A DNA stretch of 64,000 nt from Holophagae bacterium (GTDB lineage Bacteria > Acidobacteriota > Holophagae > Acanthopleuribacterales > Acanthopleuribacteraceae). Positions 9,116-17,748 of the stretch are shown here, piece after piece; the first letter of the stretch is position 1; each line of letters opens with the position of its first letter. A program made the position numbers and the translations under genes. The stretch covers positions 372,001-436,000 of the forward strand of contig JAUIFE010000005.1 of assembly GCA_030429565.1 (NCBI GenBank), in the 5' to 3' direction. The notes under the pieces were generated by a model. It searched no databases and was not told the DNA's origin. It was given only the letters and a program-made list of their open reading frames with translations.

Positions 9116-10408
9116 ATGCCGACGATGCCGCCGCTTTATTCCGACCGCGAGTCCTTGCAACAGGCCCAGCTTGCCGGCTTGCGCCGCCTGCTGGAGGCGC
9201 TGTTACCGGGCAACGCTTTTTACGGGCCGCGCGTCCAGCAATTCCTGCTCGATTATCCCGATTTCGATCTCGACACCTTTCGTCGTTTTTTTCCTTTTAC
9301 CACCAAACGGGAACTCGTCGCCGATCAGCAAAATCATCCGCCCTACGGCCGCAATCTCAGCGAACCTCTAGGCCACTACACGCGATATTGCCAAACCAGT
9401 GGGACCACCGGCTCGCCGATGCGTCGGCTGGACACACCGCAAAGTTGGGATTGGCTGTTGGGCCACTGGTTAACGGTGTTCGACGCGGCGGGCGTGCGCG
9501 GCGGCGAACGCATTTTCTTTGCTTTTGGGTTTGGTCCCTTTTTGGGGTTTTGGACGGCCTTTGAAGCGGCGCAAGCGGGTGGCAACCTGTGCATCCCCGG
9601 CGGTGCGCTTAACAGTCTCGGCCGTTTGCAGGCAATGGCCGCCAACCGTGCCACCGTCCTTTGCTGTACACCGACCTACGCTTTACGGCTGGGCGAAGTG
9701 GCGCGTCAGAATGATTTTGACTTGCGCACCATCCCGCTCAAGGCCGTGATTGTCGCCGGTGAGCCGGGCGGTGCCATTCCCGCCACGCGTCGTGCGATTG
9801 CCAATGTTTGGCAGGGGGCGCGGGTCGTCGACCACTACGGCATGACGGAAATCGGACCGGCCGGCTACGAGAATCCGCATGTTGCCGGTTTGATGCATTT
9901 CATTGAGTCCGATTATTTGGTGGAGGTCATCGATCCGGTGACCTGCGCGCCGGTGCCGACCGGCCAACGCGGCGAACTGGTATTGACCACGCTCGGTGGC
10001 GCCGCCGCCCCGGTTTTGCGCTACCGCACCGGCGATTTGGTGTTGCCTACCGCGCCCGAGCCGGCATGGCAAACCATTTACACCGGCTTTCCCGGCGGTA
10101 TTTTGGGTCGTGCCGACGATATGGTGGTGGTGCGTGGTGTCAATATGTATCCGGCGGCGGTCGAAGCGGTGATGCGGCGCTTTGAGGCCGTGGCCGAGTA
10201 TCGTGTGTTGCTTTCCGAACAGGACGCCATGACCGAGATGCACCTGCAGGTGGAAGCGGCGGGTGAGGTTGCGGCGAACTGGACGACGGTCCTGGCGGAT
10301 GCGCTCAAAGCCGAGTTTGCCCTGCGCATCCCCATTGAACGCGTTCCCGCCGGCACCTTGCCGCGTTTTGAATTAAAGGCCAAGCGCTGGCAGCGCGTCG
10401 CGCGATGA
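9116..10408 (+). CDS. Phenylacetate-CoA-ligase-like adenylate-forming enzyme, 430 aa
   Basis: The P-loop YCQTSGTTGSP (about 92-102) and the later DHYGMTEIGP (about 238-247), plus YRTGDLV and GRADDMVVVRGVNMYP (about 335-350), are typical of PaaK-type acyl/aryl-CoA ligases, which are shorter than other AMP-binding enzymes; 430 aa fits. It would activate an aryl or fatty acid with ATP, giving an acyl adenylate and then a thioester. The ATG at 9116 follows GAGGGAG. Its neighbours (thioesterase; chorismate-lyase-like gene and halogenase-like gene on the other strand) make an aromatic acid a plausible substrate, but this is inference. Confidence 0.85.
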   Translation: MPTMPPLYSDRESLQQAQLAGLRRLLEALLPGNAFYGPRVQQFLLDYPDFDLDTFRRFFPFTTKRELVADQQNHPPYGRNLSEPLGHYTRYCQTSGTTGSPMRRLDTPQSWDWLLGHWLTVFDAAGVRGGERIFFAFGFGPFLGFWTAFEAAQAGGNLCIPGGALNSLGRLQAMAANRATVLCCTPTYALRLGEVARQNDFDLRTIPLKAVIVAGEPGGAIPATRRAIANVWQGARVVDHYGMTEIGPAGYENPHVAGLMHFIESDYLVEVIDPVTCAPVPTGQRGELVLTTLGGAAAPVLRYRTGDLVLPTAPEPAWQTIYTGFPGGILGRADDMVVVRGVNMYPAAVEAVMRRFEAVAEYRVLLSEQDAMTEMHLQVEAAGEVAANWTTVLADALKAEFALRIPIERVPAGTLPRFELKAKRWQRVAR

Positions 10409-10852
10409 CACCGTGGCCTGAGAAAATCGAGACGAGGAGCTAAGTCTCTGTTAAATAGATGTTTGTTTGTTTTTTTTCGCCAGTTGATTAAAAAAACGAC
10501 CGAGTTGCATCCAAGTTCAAGGGCGGAACGAATACGCAATTAACGGTGGATGGCAATCGCACCGGACCCGGGGCGGCCGACCCGGATCACCGCTCCGCTT
10601 GTGCTGACTGTCCTGTACAGATAGCGGCGTGCCTTGCGCCACCAAACACCAATCAGATGACGTTTCACCCGCCTTTTCTTCTTTTTTTGCAGTTTTGCAT
10701 AGTCTTTAGCGAGGTTAACCGGCTACGATGACGTACGTTTTCATGTTTTCATCCCTGGACGGTATGGGCCCGCGAGAAGTGCGTGGTTCGCGATGATGTT
10801 GGTGAGTTCGGCCAGGGTTGCTGGAGTAGAGGAAACGTTATCTGGAGTATCC
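10409..10852. other. 444-bp intergenic region
   Basis: It has a T-rich stretch (10459-10480) shortly after the ligase stop, with a weak 5-bp inverted repeat GAGAC/GTCTC (10429-10433, 10444-10448) before it; this may end transcription. The right part should carry the promoter of the sigma/anti-sigma operon, but I cannot assign boxes. No gene seen. Confidence 0.5.
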
Positions 10853-11407
10853 ATGAACGCCACCGCCCCCTTGCTTCCTCGGGTCGCGCAGGGTGATCAA
10901 GGCGCAGTCAAGACGTGTATCGACACCTATGGCGGATTGATCTGGTCCGTAGCCAAGCGACTGTGTCCTGCGCAAGAAGCCGAAGACGCCGTGCAAGAAA
11001 TCTTCATTGACCTGTGGAAAAACGCCGCTCGTTTCGATGCAAGCAAATCCTCAGAGAAGACCTTCATTGTGATGATTGCGCGTCGCCGCTTAATCGACCG
11101 TTTGCGCCAACAAAAACGGCGCCCTGAACAAGTTAACCTGGCCGACACGGCTGAGCCGGCTTATTCCGCCGGGCTTGAGGCTTCCGCCGACGCCGCGCTG
11201 GCTCATGAAGCGATGCAAGGAATGAACCGCGAGCAACGACAGGTGCTTTACTTGTCGCTCCACCTGGGTCTCTCTCACGGCGAAATCGCCGAAACAACCG
11301 GCGTGGCCTTGGGTACGGTTAAATCGCACATTCGCCGCGGATTAAGTGCGATCCGCGAAAAGTTAGAAATGATCGGTAAACCAAAAGAAAGGAGGGCGAT
11401 GCCATGA
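10853..11407 (+). CDS. ECF-type RNA polymerase sigma factor, 184 aa
   Basis: Region 2 is visible as AEDAVQEIFIDLWKNAARFD followed by TFIVMIARRRLIDRLRQ (about 40-85). Region 4 has the helix-turn-helix LGLSHGEIAETTGVALGTVKSH (about 140-162). It would direct RNA polymerase to an envelope-stress or similar regulon. The start ATG 10853 is chosen because GGAG lies 8 nt upstream; a frame from 10793 is longer but unsupported. Its stop overlaps the start of the anti-sigma gene (ATGA at 11404-11407), so the two are translationally coupled. Confidence 0.93.
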   Translation: MNATAPLLPRVAQGDQGAVKTCIDTYGGLIWSVAKRLCPAQEAEDAVQEIFIDLWKNAARFDASKSSEKTFIVMIARRRLIDRLRQQKRRPEQVNLADTAEPAYSAGLEASADAALAHEAMQGMNREQRQVLYLSLHLGLSHGEIAETTGVALGTVKSHIRRGLSAIREKLEMIGKPKERRAMP

Positions 11408-12291
11408 CAGACCAACGCCTTCTCGACCTACTGGTGGACCGTGAAACCGGGGACCTCGACCGCAAAGACCGCATTGCCCTGGCCGGCATGGACCACGATT
11501 CCTTCCTCGATTTAGAAGACGACATGGGCCTGGCCGCCGCCGCCGCCATGCTTGCTTTTGAAGACGATCAAGCCCTTGAAAAATTGCCCGCTGAGCTGCA
11601 CATCCACATTGCTGAAGATGCCAAGGTGTTTTTTGCCAATGCCGCTGTGCCGCTTACCGCCGAACAGGACGATCCCGTCGTTACGCCCTTTCCCAGCAGC
11701 GAATCGGCTGATGAAAAAGACACTTCCTCACTGGTGCAGTGGTTGGGTTGGCTGGTTGCCGCCGCTGTGATCACCTTCGTGTTCCTGCCAAAAGAAGACG
11801 TTGTTTCGCCTGAGCAACGGCTGCAGATTGAAGCGGAAGTGCGCACGGCCATCCTGCGCGACATTGAAGCGCAAACACCGCCTGAACTGACGCCAGGAGA
11901 GGCGCGCACCCAACTCATGGCCTCTCAGGCCCTTGAGCCCTTGCCTTGGCAGGCGTTGCCGGATGTCGCCGCTGAAGGCGCCTCGGGCGATGTGGTTTGG
12001 TCGGCTGACGACAAGCAAGGCTTCATGCGTATCAAGGGTTTGGCCGCTAACAATCCCGAGGAATACCAATACCAGCTTTGGATCTTCGACAAAGATCGCG
12101 ATGAGAAGTTTCCCGTCGATGGAGGTGTCTTTGACATCCCGGCCGATGGCGGCGAAGTGGTCATTCCGATCAACGCTAAAATCGCAGTCCAGGAACCGCA
12201 GCTCTACGCCGTCACCATCGAAAAACCCGGCGGCGTTGTTGTTTCCGGGCGTGAGCGCATCGTATTGCTTGCCAAACCGGGTCAGGGTTGA
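11404..12291 (+). CDS. Membrane-bound anti-sigma factor, RskA-like, 295 aa
   Basis: A cytoplasmic N-terminal region of about 105 residues is followed by one transmembrane helix (about 108-128) and a periplasmic C-terminal domain. That domain resembles the RskA/anti-sigma-K domain, with GFMRIKGLAANNPEEYQYQLWIFD and a later LYAVTIEKPGGVVVSG. It would hold the upstream sigma factor inactive at the membrane until a periplasmic signal arrives. The classic HxxxCxxC zinc motif is absent. The overlap with the sigma gene supports the pairing. Confidence 0.88.
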   Translation: MTDQRLLDLLVDRETGDLDRKDRIALAGMDHDSFLDLEDDMGLAAAAAMLAFEDDQALEKLPAELHIHIAEDAKVFFANAAVPLTAEQDDPVVTPFPSSESADEKDTSSLVQWLGWLVAAAVITFVFLPKEDVVSPEQRLQIEAEVRTAILRDIEAQTPPELTPGEARTQLMASQALEPLPWQALPDVAAEGASGDVVWSADDKQGFMRIKGLAANNPEEYQYQLWIFDKDRDEKFPVDGGVFDIPADGGEVVIPINAKIAVQEPQLYAVTIEKPGGVVVSGRERIVLLAKPGQG

Positions 12292-12316
12292 CCGACCCGG
12301 TTATAAGCTTGAATGA

Positions 12317-12336
12317 GCGCGGGCCAGGGCCCGCGC
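12317..12336 (+). terminator. 8-bp GC hairpin between anti-sigma and MipA-like gene
   Basis: GCGCGGGC (12317-12324) pairs perfectly with GCCCGCGC (12329-12336) around a 4-nt loop. A T run comes only about 20 nt later, so it may act as an attenuator or an RNA-stability element rather than a full terminator. Confidence 0.5.
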
Positions 12337-12456
12337 CCCCGACCTAGCACGGCTTCTTTTTCAGCACTTTTGTATCGTCCGAGGTCGGCTTTTTCCGACA
12401 CGCTTGCTACCGATGCGTGTGCGGGCCGCGCTGTGTCTCGGTTTAGGAGGAACAAC

Positions 12457-13206
12457 ATGCGTTTTTTGACGTCCTTCTTGCTTCTTTCCGCCGGCCTTGT
12501 TTTGGCACAGCCGCCCGCTGAAGTTGGGCCACCGCGCTTCAGTTTGGGTATCGGTTTGGTTGTGAGCGACAACGCTTATGCGGGTCAGGAGCGCGAGCTA
12601 TTGCCGATTCCCATGATGAACTATCGTCGTGGCGGCTTTTCATTTCAAGGCATTCGCGCCGCCTACGATTTTCTGCAGCAGCCCAGCCAGACTTTGAGCG
12701 TGGCGCTGCAACCACGATTTGAAAGCTTCGAAGCAGACGATTCCGAGGCCTTGCTCGGTATGGCCGATCGCAAGAAATCGCTCGATTTGGGATTGGGTTA
12801 TCGGCGCCGCTTTGGTGCGACCGAAGTGGGCGTCGATGCCTTCTTCGATGTGTTAGACCGCAGCGGTGGCTACGAATTAGAATTTTCCCTGGCACAGCGA
12901 CGGCGGCTTGGTCGCTGGTTATTTCAGGGGCGCCTAGGTTTGGCCTATCGCGATGAAGACAACACCGCGTACTACTACGGTGTGCGGCTTGACGAAGCGA
13001 CGGCCACGCGGCCTGCCTACACGCCGGATGCGGCCTGGACGCCCTCACTTGGTCTGCGGGTGATGCGGCCATTGGGGAAACGTGGTTGGATGGCGATGGT
13101 CGCCTGGCGAAGCGCTTGGCTTCCCGCTACGGTACGCGACAGCCCAATTGTCGACCAAACGCGGCTAAGCATGATCATGAGCGGCCTTTCCTACCGGTTC
13201 AGGTAA
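12457..13206 (+). CDS. MipA/OmpV-like outer-membrane protein, 249 aa
   Basis: A signal peptide (MRFLTSFLLLSAGLVLAQ) is followed by alternating beta-strand patterns. The mature N-terminus has GIGLVVSDNAYAGQ and IPMMNYRRGGFSFQGIRAAYD, which match the start of MipA/OmpV scaffolding or porin-like proteins. The chain ends in aromatic-Arg (YRFR), consistent with an outer-membrane beta-barrel. The start ATG 12457 follows AGGAGG; a longer frame from 12313 would bury the signal peptide. It lies just downstream of the sigma/anti-sigma pair and may be a target of that sigma factor. Confidence 0.82.
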   Translation: MRFLTSFLLLSAGLVLAQPPAEVGPPRFSLGIGLVVSDNAYAGQERELLPIPMMNYRRGGFSFQGIRAAYDFLQQPSQTLSVALQPRFESFEADDSEALLGMADRKKSLDLGLGYRRRFGATEVGVDAFFDVLDRSGGYELEFSLAQRRRLGRWLFQGRLGLAYRDEDNTAYYYGVRLDEATATRPAYTPDAAWTPSLGLRVMRPLGKRGWMAMVAWRSAWLPATVRDSPIVDQTRLSMIMSGLSYRFR

Positions 13207-13336
13207 AGCGAACTTGTTTTTTTACGTTTCCATTGAACCGAGCCGTAATTCCTTGATAAAACCTGAAAAGTGCAATGCATCGAGACAATTTTCAGGTAAA
13301 ACGATCGCGCTTTACCATAAGATACGAGGAAGACCC

Positions 13337-14047
13337 GTGACTGATGTCCAAACAGTAATGGCGGATCTGGCCGCCAAAAGCGACCCCGGTGCGCTCAAAA
13401 TTTTTCGCAATCTCGGCTATCAGGGTGAAGCCTTTGGGGTTCGCATTGGTGAACTCAAAAAAATGGTGAAAACGGTTAAAAAAGACCAACAACTTGTGCG
13501 CGACTTATTCGCCACGGGCAATGCCGACGCGCAGTATTTGGCCGGATTGGCCGCCGACCCCAAGGGCTTTAGCGCCGCGGAATTAGATGCCTGGGCCGCT
13601 GCCGCGCACTGGTTCTGGGTGTCTGAATACGCTGTCGCCGGCGTTGCTGCGGAATCCTCACACGGTTGGGCGGCGGCGCTTCGTTGGCTGGAAGATGAGC
13701 GGGACCACGTGGCCGCCGCCGGCTGGGCCACCCTAACCCATCTCATGTCGATCACCGCCGATGATGCGCTGGACCTGGCCCATTTACGGCGCCTGCTCGA
13801 ACGCGTCGCTGAAACCATCCACGATTGCCAGAATCGCACGCGCTACGCCATGAACGGTTTTGTCATGGCCGCGGCTGCTTTTGTGGCGCCGCTGTTGGAA
13901 GACGCCAAAGCAGTTGCCGCAACCATTGGCAAGGTGGATGTTGATATGGGTGGCAGCGCCTGCAAAGTGCATCTCGCCAGTGACTACATCAAAAAACTCG
14001 AAGACAAAAATCGCATTGGTAAAAAGAAAAAAACCGCTCGGTGTTAA
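13337..14047 (+). CDS. DNA alkylation repair protein, AlkD-like HEAT-repeat family, 236 aa
   Basis: The sequence is alpha-helical with the family pattern LGYQGEAFGVRIGELKKMVK (about 34-53), later ADPKGFSAAELDAWAAAAHWFWVSEY and LRWLEDERDHVAAAGWATL. AlkD-type proteins excise alkylated bases (N3- and N7-alkylpurines) through a HEAT-like solenoid. The catalytic site cannot be confirmed by eye, so glycosylase activity is inferred from family. The GTG at 13337 follows GAGGA; upstream codons lack any family pattern. The tail is lysine-rich. Confidence 0.8.
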   Translation: MTDVQTVMADLAAKSDPGALKIFRNLGYQGEAFGVRIGELKKMVKTVKKDQQLVRDLFATGNADAQYLAGLAADPKGFSAAELDAWAAAAHWFWVSEYAVAGVAAESSHGWAAALRWLEDERDHVAAAGWATLTHLMSITADDALDLAHLRRLLERVAETIHDCQNRTRYAMNGFVMAAAAFVAPLLEDAKAVAATIGKVDVDMGGSACKVHLASDYIKKLEDKNRIGKKKKTARC

Positions 14048-14062
14048 TTCGAGCGGTTTTTT
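14031..14062. terminator. Bidirectional terminator between convergent genes
   Basis: AAACCGCTCG (14031-14040) pairs perfectly with CGAGCGGTTT (14050-14059), loop of 9 nt. T residues follow on the plus strand and an A-rich run precedes it, giving a U tract on the minus transcript too. It overlaps the end of the AlkD-like gene and serves the kinase gene coming from the right. Confidence 0.9.
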
Positions 14063-14069
14063 CGGCCGA

Positions 14070-15272
14070 TTAGGCGGCTAGGTCAAAGCGGCGTAGCCAC
14101 CTGAGCGTTTGTTGCCAGAAGCGGTCACGCGTATTGGGTGTGCTGAAACCGAGCAAATAACGCAAAATGTCTTGGCTCAGTTTGCTGCAACTGTTGGTGC
14201 GTTGGCTGGGATCGGCGTGCATGGCGTTCATCACGACGCGGTCGAGGCGGGCGTCGATCATGTCGGGGATGAAGGCATCGGCCACGTTGCGTTCCGCCGC
14301 CAATTTTTTAAGGCGGTTGCGACCTGCCGCGCTAATGCGCAGCAGGCGCATGCTGGTGCTTGGGGTCAGCACCGTTTGTTCATCACGGTTTTGAATCAAA
14401 TCGTGGGGGGCGATGCCTTCAAAAGGATGAATGCCGGTCAGCATCTCATAAAGCAGGACGCCCAGAGCATACACATCGCTTTGGTGGTTAAAACTGCGGC
14501 CCGCCAGAAGTTCCGGCGAGGCGTATTCGGCTGTAAGCATGGCTGGTTGGTCGGCAATCCAGAAGCCGCGATAGGGATTCCACTGCGCCAACCCAAAATC
14601 GATCAGTTTCAAAACACCATCCGTGGTGACCAAAATATTGGCGGGTTTGAGATCGAGATGGATGATGTGTTGTTGGTGACAGTCGTTGACCACGTCGCAC
14701 AATTTCCGAAACAAACGCAGGCGCTGATGGCGATCGAGGCGGTTTTGGTTGCAGTATTCGAGAATATCGTGGCCGTTGACGTATTCCGTGGCCAAGTAAT
14801 GGCAACCATTGGGGAGCGGACCGGCATCCCACAACCGCACCACATTTGGGTGTTGAATGCGCGCCAACATCATTTCTTCCCGTAGTAAGTGACGTCGTTG
14901 CAGTGGATTACTCTGGGTTGGCTTGAGTAGTTTAAGCGCGACTGGGGCACCGCTTTTGCGACAGCGTGCGTAGTAAACTTGGGCGCTGCCGCCACTGCCG
15001 ATTTTGCCGCCGAGACGGTAGTTGTCGACCAGTGCGGCCATGCCCGCCCGAACGGCCTCGGTTCCTTCCATATCGATAAAGCTGTTGAGCGGCGACGCGT
15101 CGTCTTCCTCGAGCAGGTCTCGGCACTGCTGCAAAAGCGCGGGGCGATCCCGGCAGTGCCGGCTGAGGAATAAATCACGTTGGGCGGGCGGCATGTCCAG
15201 GGCGGCTTCGATGATGGCTTCAACGGTCGACCAGGTGTCGACCTGGCTGACGATCGTGGGGAGGGGGGTCAT
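14070..15272 (-). CDS. Cytoplasmic Ser/Thr protein kinase, Hanks type, 400 aa
   Basis: The kinase domain spans about 85-375. Visible are the glycine loop KIGSGGSAQVYYA, VALK (Lys 114), HLDLKPANI (catalytic loop, 205-213), IDFGLAQ (225-227 DFG) and TAEYASPE. The catalytic loop reads H-L-D instead of H-R-D, so it is a non-RD kinase that may not need activation-loop phosphorylation. An 85-residue N-terminal extension is rich in acidic residues. No transmembrane helix is seen, so it is probably soluble. The start at ATG 15272 follows GAGGAG. It lies 153 bp downstream of an ECF sigma gene on the same strand, a pairing seen again at 36006-38132; it may phosphorylate or be controlled by that sigma factor. 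Confidence 0.9.
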   Translation of the reverse strand: MTPLPTIVSQVDTWSTVEAIIEAALDMPPAQRDLFLSRHCRDRPALLQQCRDLLEEDDASPLNSFIDMEGTEAVRAGMAALVDNYRLGGKIGSGGSAQVYYARCRKSGAPVALKLLKPTQSNPLQRRHLLREEMMLARIQHPNVVRLWDAGPLPNGCHYLATEYVNGHDILEYCNQNRLDRHQRLRLFRKLCDVVNDCHQQHIIHLDLKPANILVTTDGVLKLIDFGLAQWNPYRGFWIADQPAMLTAEYASPELLAGRSFNHQSDVYALGVLLYEMLTGIHPFEGIAPHDLIQNRDEQTVLTPSTSMRLLRISAAGRNRLKKLAAERNVADAFIPDMIDARLDRVVMNAMHADPSQRTNSCSKLSQDILRYLLGFSTPNTRDRFWQQTLRWLRRFDLAA

Positions 15273-15425
15273 AAAAAGCTCCTCTCGAAAGCGGTGATGA
15301 AGGACAACTGAAAGCCGCAAAGGCGTGGACCTGTGCGGCCGTTTCGGCCAGGGGGTTGGCTTGCCTCTGCCTGTTTCGCTGCCTAGGCTTGGCCGAAAGC
15401 TTCCGTCGTTTTGTTGCGTCTTCGG

Positions 15426-16049
15426 TTAATGGGCGTGGTTGGGTTGGGGTAATGGTCCGGTCAGGCGCGGTTCGAGGTAGTTTTTGGCAAATTGCCAATC
15501 TCGCAGGACACAGGCCCGTGAAACCTCGAGGATTTTGGCGATTTCCTTGACGGTGAAACCGGCAAAGAAGCGCATCTCCAAAACTTTGGCGGCGCGCTGA
15601 TGTTCCTGTTGCAGTGCCTCCAAACCCTCATCAATACACAGCAGGGTTTCCGGCGGCATCGTCTCACCGCTCCCCAATTTAAAAAAACAGGGGTCGTCAA
15701 TGGACTGCATGGGTTTGCCGTGTCCGCGTTTGGCGGCACAGCGATAGCGTGCTTCATCGACCAAAATACGCCGCATTAAGGCGCTGGAAAATCGAAAGAA
15801 ATCGGTGCGATCTTGAATATCGTAGTGGCTGGCCTGCTGTAAACGTAAATAGAGCTCATTAATTAAAGCGGTCGGCTGCAAGATGGATTGGCGTTCACCA
15901 TATAGATGAGCGTTGGCCATGCGGCGCAAGTCGTCATAAACCAGTGGGATAATTTGTGACAAGGCTTCGGGGTCGCCTTGTTGCCAATGGTTGAGCAAGC
16001 GGGTAACGGGTCCCTGCTCGCGAATCTCTTCGGTGGTCAATAAAGTCAT
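15426..16049 (-). CDS. ECF-type sigma factor (TIGR02999-like), 207 aa
   Basis: The N-terminal region has ITRLL-like RLLNHWQQGDPEALSQIIPL and YDDLRRMANAHL, then the LQPTALINELYLRL segment of sigma region 2, and FFRFSSALMRRILVDEAR. Region 4 includes FAGFTVKEIAKILEVSRACVLRDW. This is the pattern of the ECF group that is usually encoded beside Ser/Thr kinases rather than beside anti-sigma factors, and a kinase gene follows here. AGAGG precedes the ATG. Confidence 0.9.
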   Translation of the reverse strand: MTLLTTEEIREQGPVTRLLNHWQQGDPEALSQIIPLVYDDLRRMANAHLYGERQSILQPTALINELYLRLQQASHYDIQDRTDFFRFSSALMRRILVDEARYRCAAKRGHGKPMQSIDDPCFFKLGSGETMPPETLLCIDEGLEALQQEHQRAAKVLEMRFFAGFTVKEIAKILEVSRACVLRDWQFAKNYLEPRLTGPLPQPNHAH

Positions 16050-17748
16050 GCAAACCTCTCAATAAAAAAATGGGAATAACAAGGACGAGGAGAACGTCGT
16101 TAAGACGTGAGGCGGTCGTGTCCTGTTTAAAAAAACAAAGGGTCCTTTCTGGGTAGGCCGAACTTGGCCTGCTCCTGGTGTGGCAATGGGCAGGTGTCCT
16201 GGGTAATCAGGCTCCAAATGAGACAAAATCGTGTCAAAAATCTACGCGCAAAGAAGGATGTGATCCGGTGGTGATTCTTAGGAAAAGTTAAAGCCGGTGG
16301 TGGTGGGATGGTGGGGGTCGGCACCTGGTGAAGGTTGGATTAGGTGAAAAGAGATGCTAAATGACGGAACGAGTACTACAAAACGACGGCTTTTGAACGT
16401 TAGTGTTTGAGAGGGATAGAATAACTTTGAAAGTTTGAATATTTCGTTAAATTGAGAAAGTTAAAAGTTGTTACCCGAATAGGTGGTTGGCTTGATTTAA
16501 GTTTTTTTCGCGGTAAATTTAGCTTGAGCTTGGCCCAGTTTGGCAGTAGGATAAGGCCTATCTCCCATTAACAAAATTTAGCTGGGTGCAAAGGAATAGT
16601 GTCTTTTTCTTCCTTCGTTCTCGTCCTTGTTCTTTTCTTCGATGGTGTTTGGTGCCGGAGAATTCTCCCTCTTCGGCACTTTTTTTTTGACGGCCGGCCT
16701 AGGTGACATCCGGTGGCGCCACCATCAAGAAGCGTTCCGTTTAGGTGATAGAGTACTGAATGCTTATATGGCGACTTTGATCGTCTTATGTCGGCTCAAA
16801 AGGAGCATTTCGACTTACTACCGGCGCTTTTGTGATGAACGAAAGTATCGGTTGGGTTGCGAGTGGGGAAAAAGCGGAATAGGTTCTGTTTTATTGTGTT
16901 CGGGAACAGGCCGGATATCGTGCCGGTCAAGATCGGCAGGTGAAAAGGCTTTCAAAATAAGGTGTATTAAGCGGTTTTTTTTGCGCTGATGAACTGCTAT
17001 CGGTTGAGTGAACGACGTCTTTTTGCCGCTTTTACTGATTTATTCGGCGCGTTGAAGGCACTCTTTACGTCCCTTCATGTGTCGCGCTGCTAAAACTCTC
17101 GTTCTACTATCACACCGATGCGGGTTGACCCTTCTGTGGTCGTTCCGGAGACGTTGGCGCCACTGGTTGGATCCAAAATCAGGGGAGGAGGGTTTTGTGG
17201 AAAAGTTTGGGCGCTGAACACCGTGGCAAGGTGATGTTTCGCCGTTTGAAAAAGTTGTCGTATGCTATCAAAATCCACCGCGTTTGCGGGGCTCGTTTAC
17301 TTTAAATTTACCTGGGTTTTTCCTGTGTTGCTTTTTCGTTGGCCGGTCTCCTGCATGTCGGCAAAATAGGGTCAAATTCTGATCGTGCCCGGCCTGTACC
17401 GCTTCCAGTTCTTCCTAAACCCAAACAAAGCGATTCTTGTCGGCGAAATCGCACCAAGTGTTGGGTTGGCACAACACGCACCAATGTGCACCCTATCAGC
17501 CGGCAGGTGCCGGATATGGCTTTGTTGAGAGTTGTAAAGCTCTGCGTTTTAGCAGTTTGCGTGGGTTTTTCGAGTGGAATGGCTCCGTTTCACCTAAAGG
17601 GTGCGGTTTGGGTCGGCGGTGGCCTGATTCATGCCACATCAGGATCGATGCTCGAGGGATTGGGTTTTGGCCGGTGCTGGAAATCATCAACACGTCACCC
17701 GCTTTTTGGGTAGAATACCGGCCGTACGATCATTGGGGAGCTGCTTCT
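16050..17748. other. 1.7-kb gene-poor region, locally AT-rich
   Basis: It lies between the sigma gene (minus) and the TraB-like gene (plus). Several short frames occur (for example minus 17090-17278, plus 16627-16989) but none has a ribosome-binding site plus a protein-like composition that convinces me. 16330-16620 is clearly more AT-rich than the surroundings. A strong plus-strand terminator at 16652-16688 has no gene in front of it, which suggests a small RNA or an unrecognised short gene. It may also be a decayed locus. Confidence 0.55.
16652..16688 (+). terminator. Strong rho-independent terminator without an upstream gene
   Basis: GTGCCG (16652-16657) pairs with CGGCAC (16674-16679), and the inside holds the palindrome GGAGAATTCTCC that can extend or rearrange the stem. 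Nine T residues follow (16680-16688). On the plus strand no coding sequence lies between 16050 and this site. Confidence 0.75.

Noticed and set aside
17339..17748. Plus-strand frames before the TraB-like gene, including a hydrophobic stretch after 17516
   Set aside because: No ribosome-binding site with good spacing, and the composition is not protein-like; the TTG at 17749 with GGGGAG fits the family start better.
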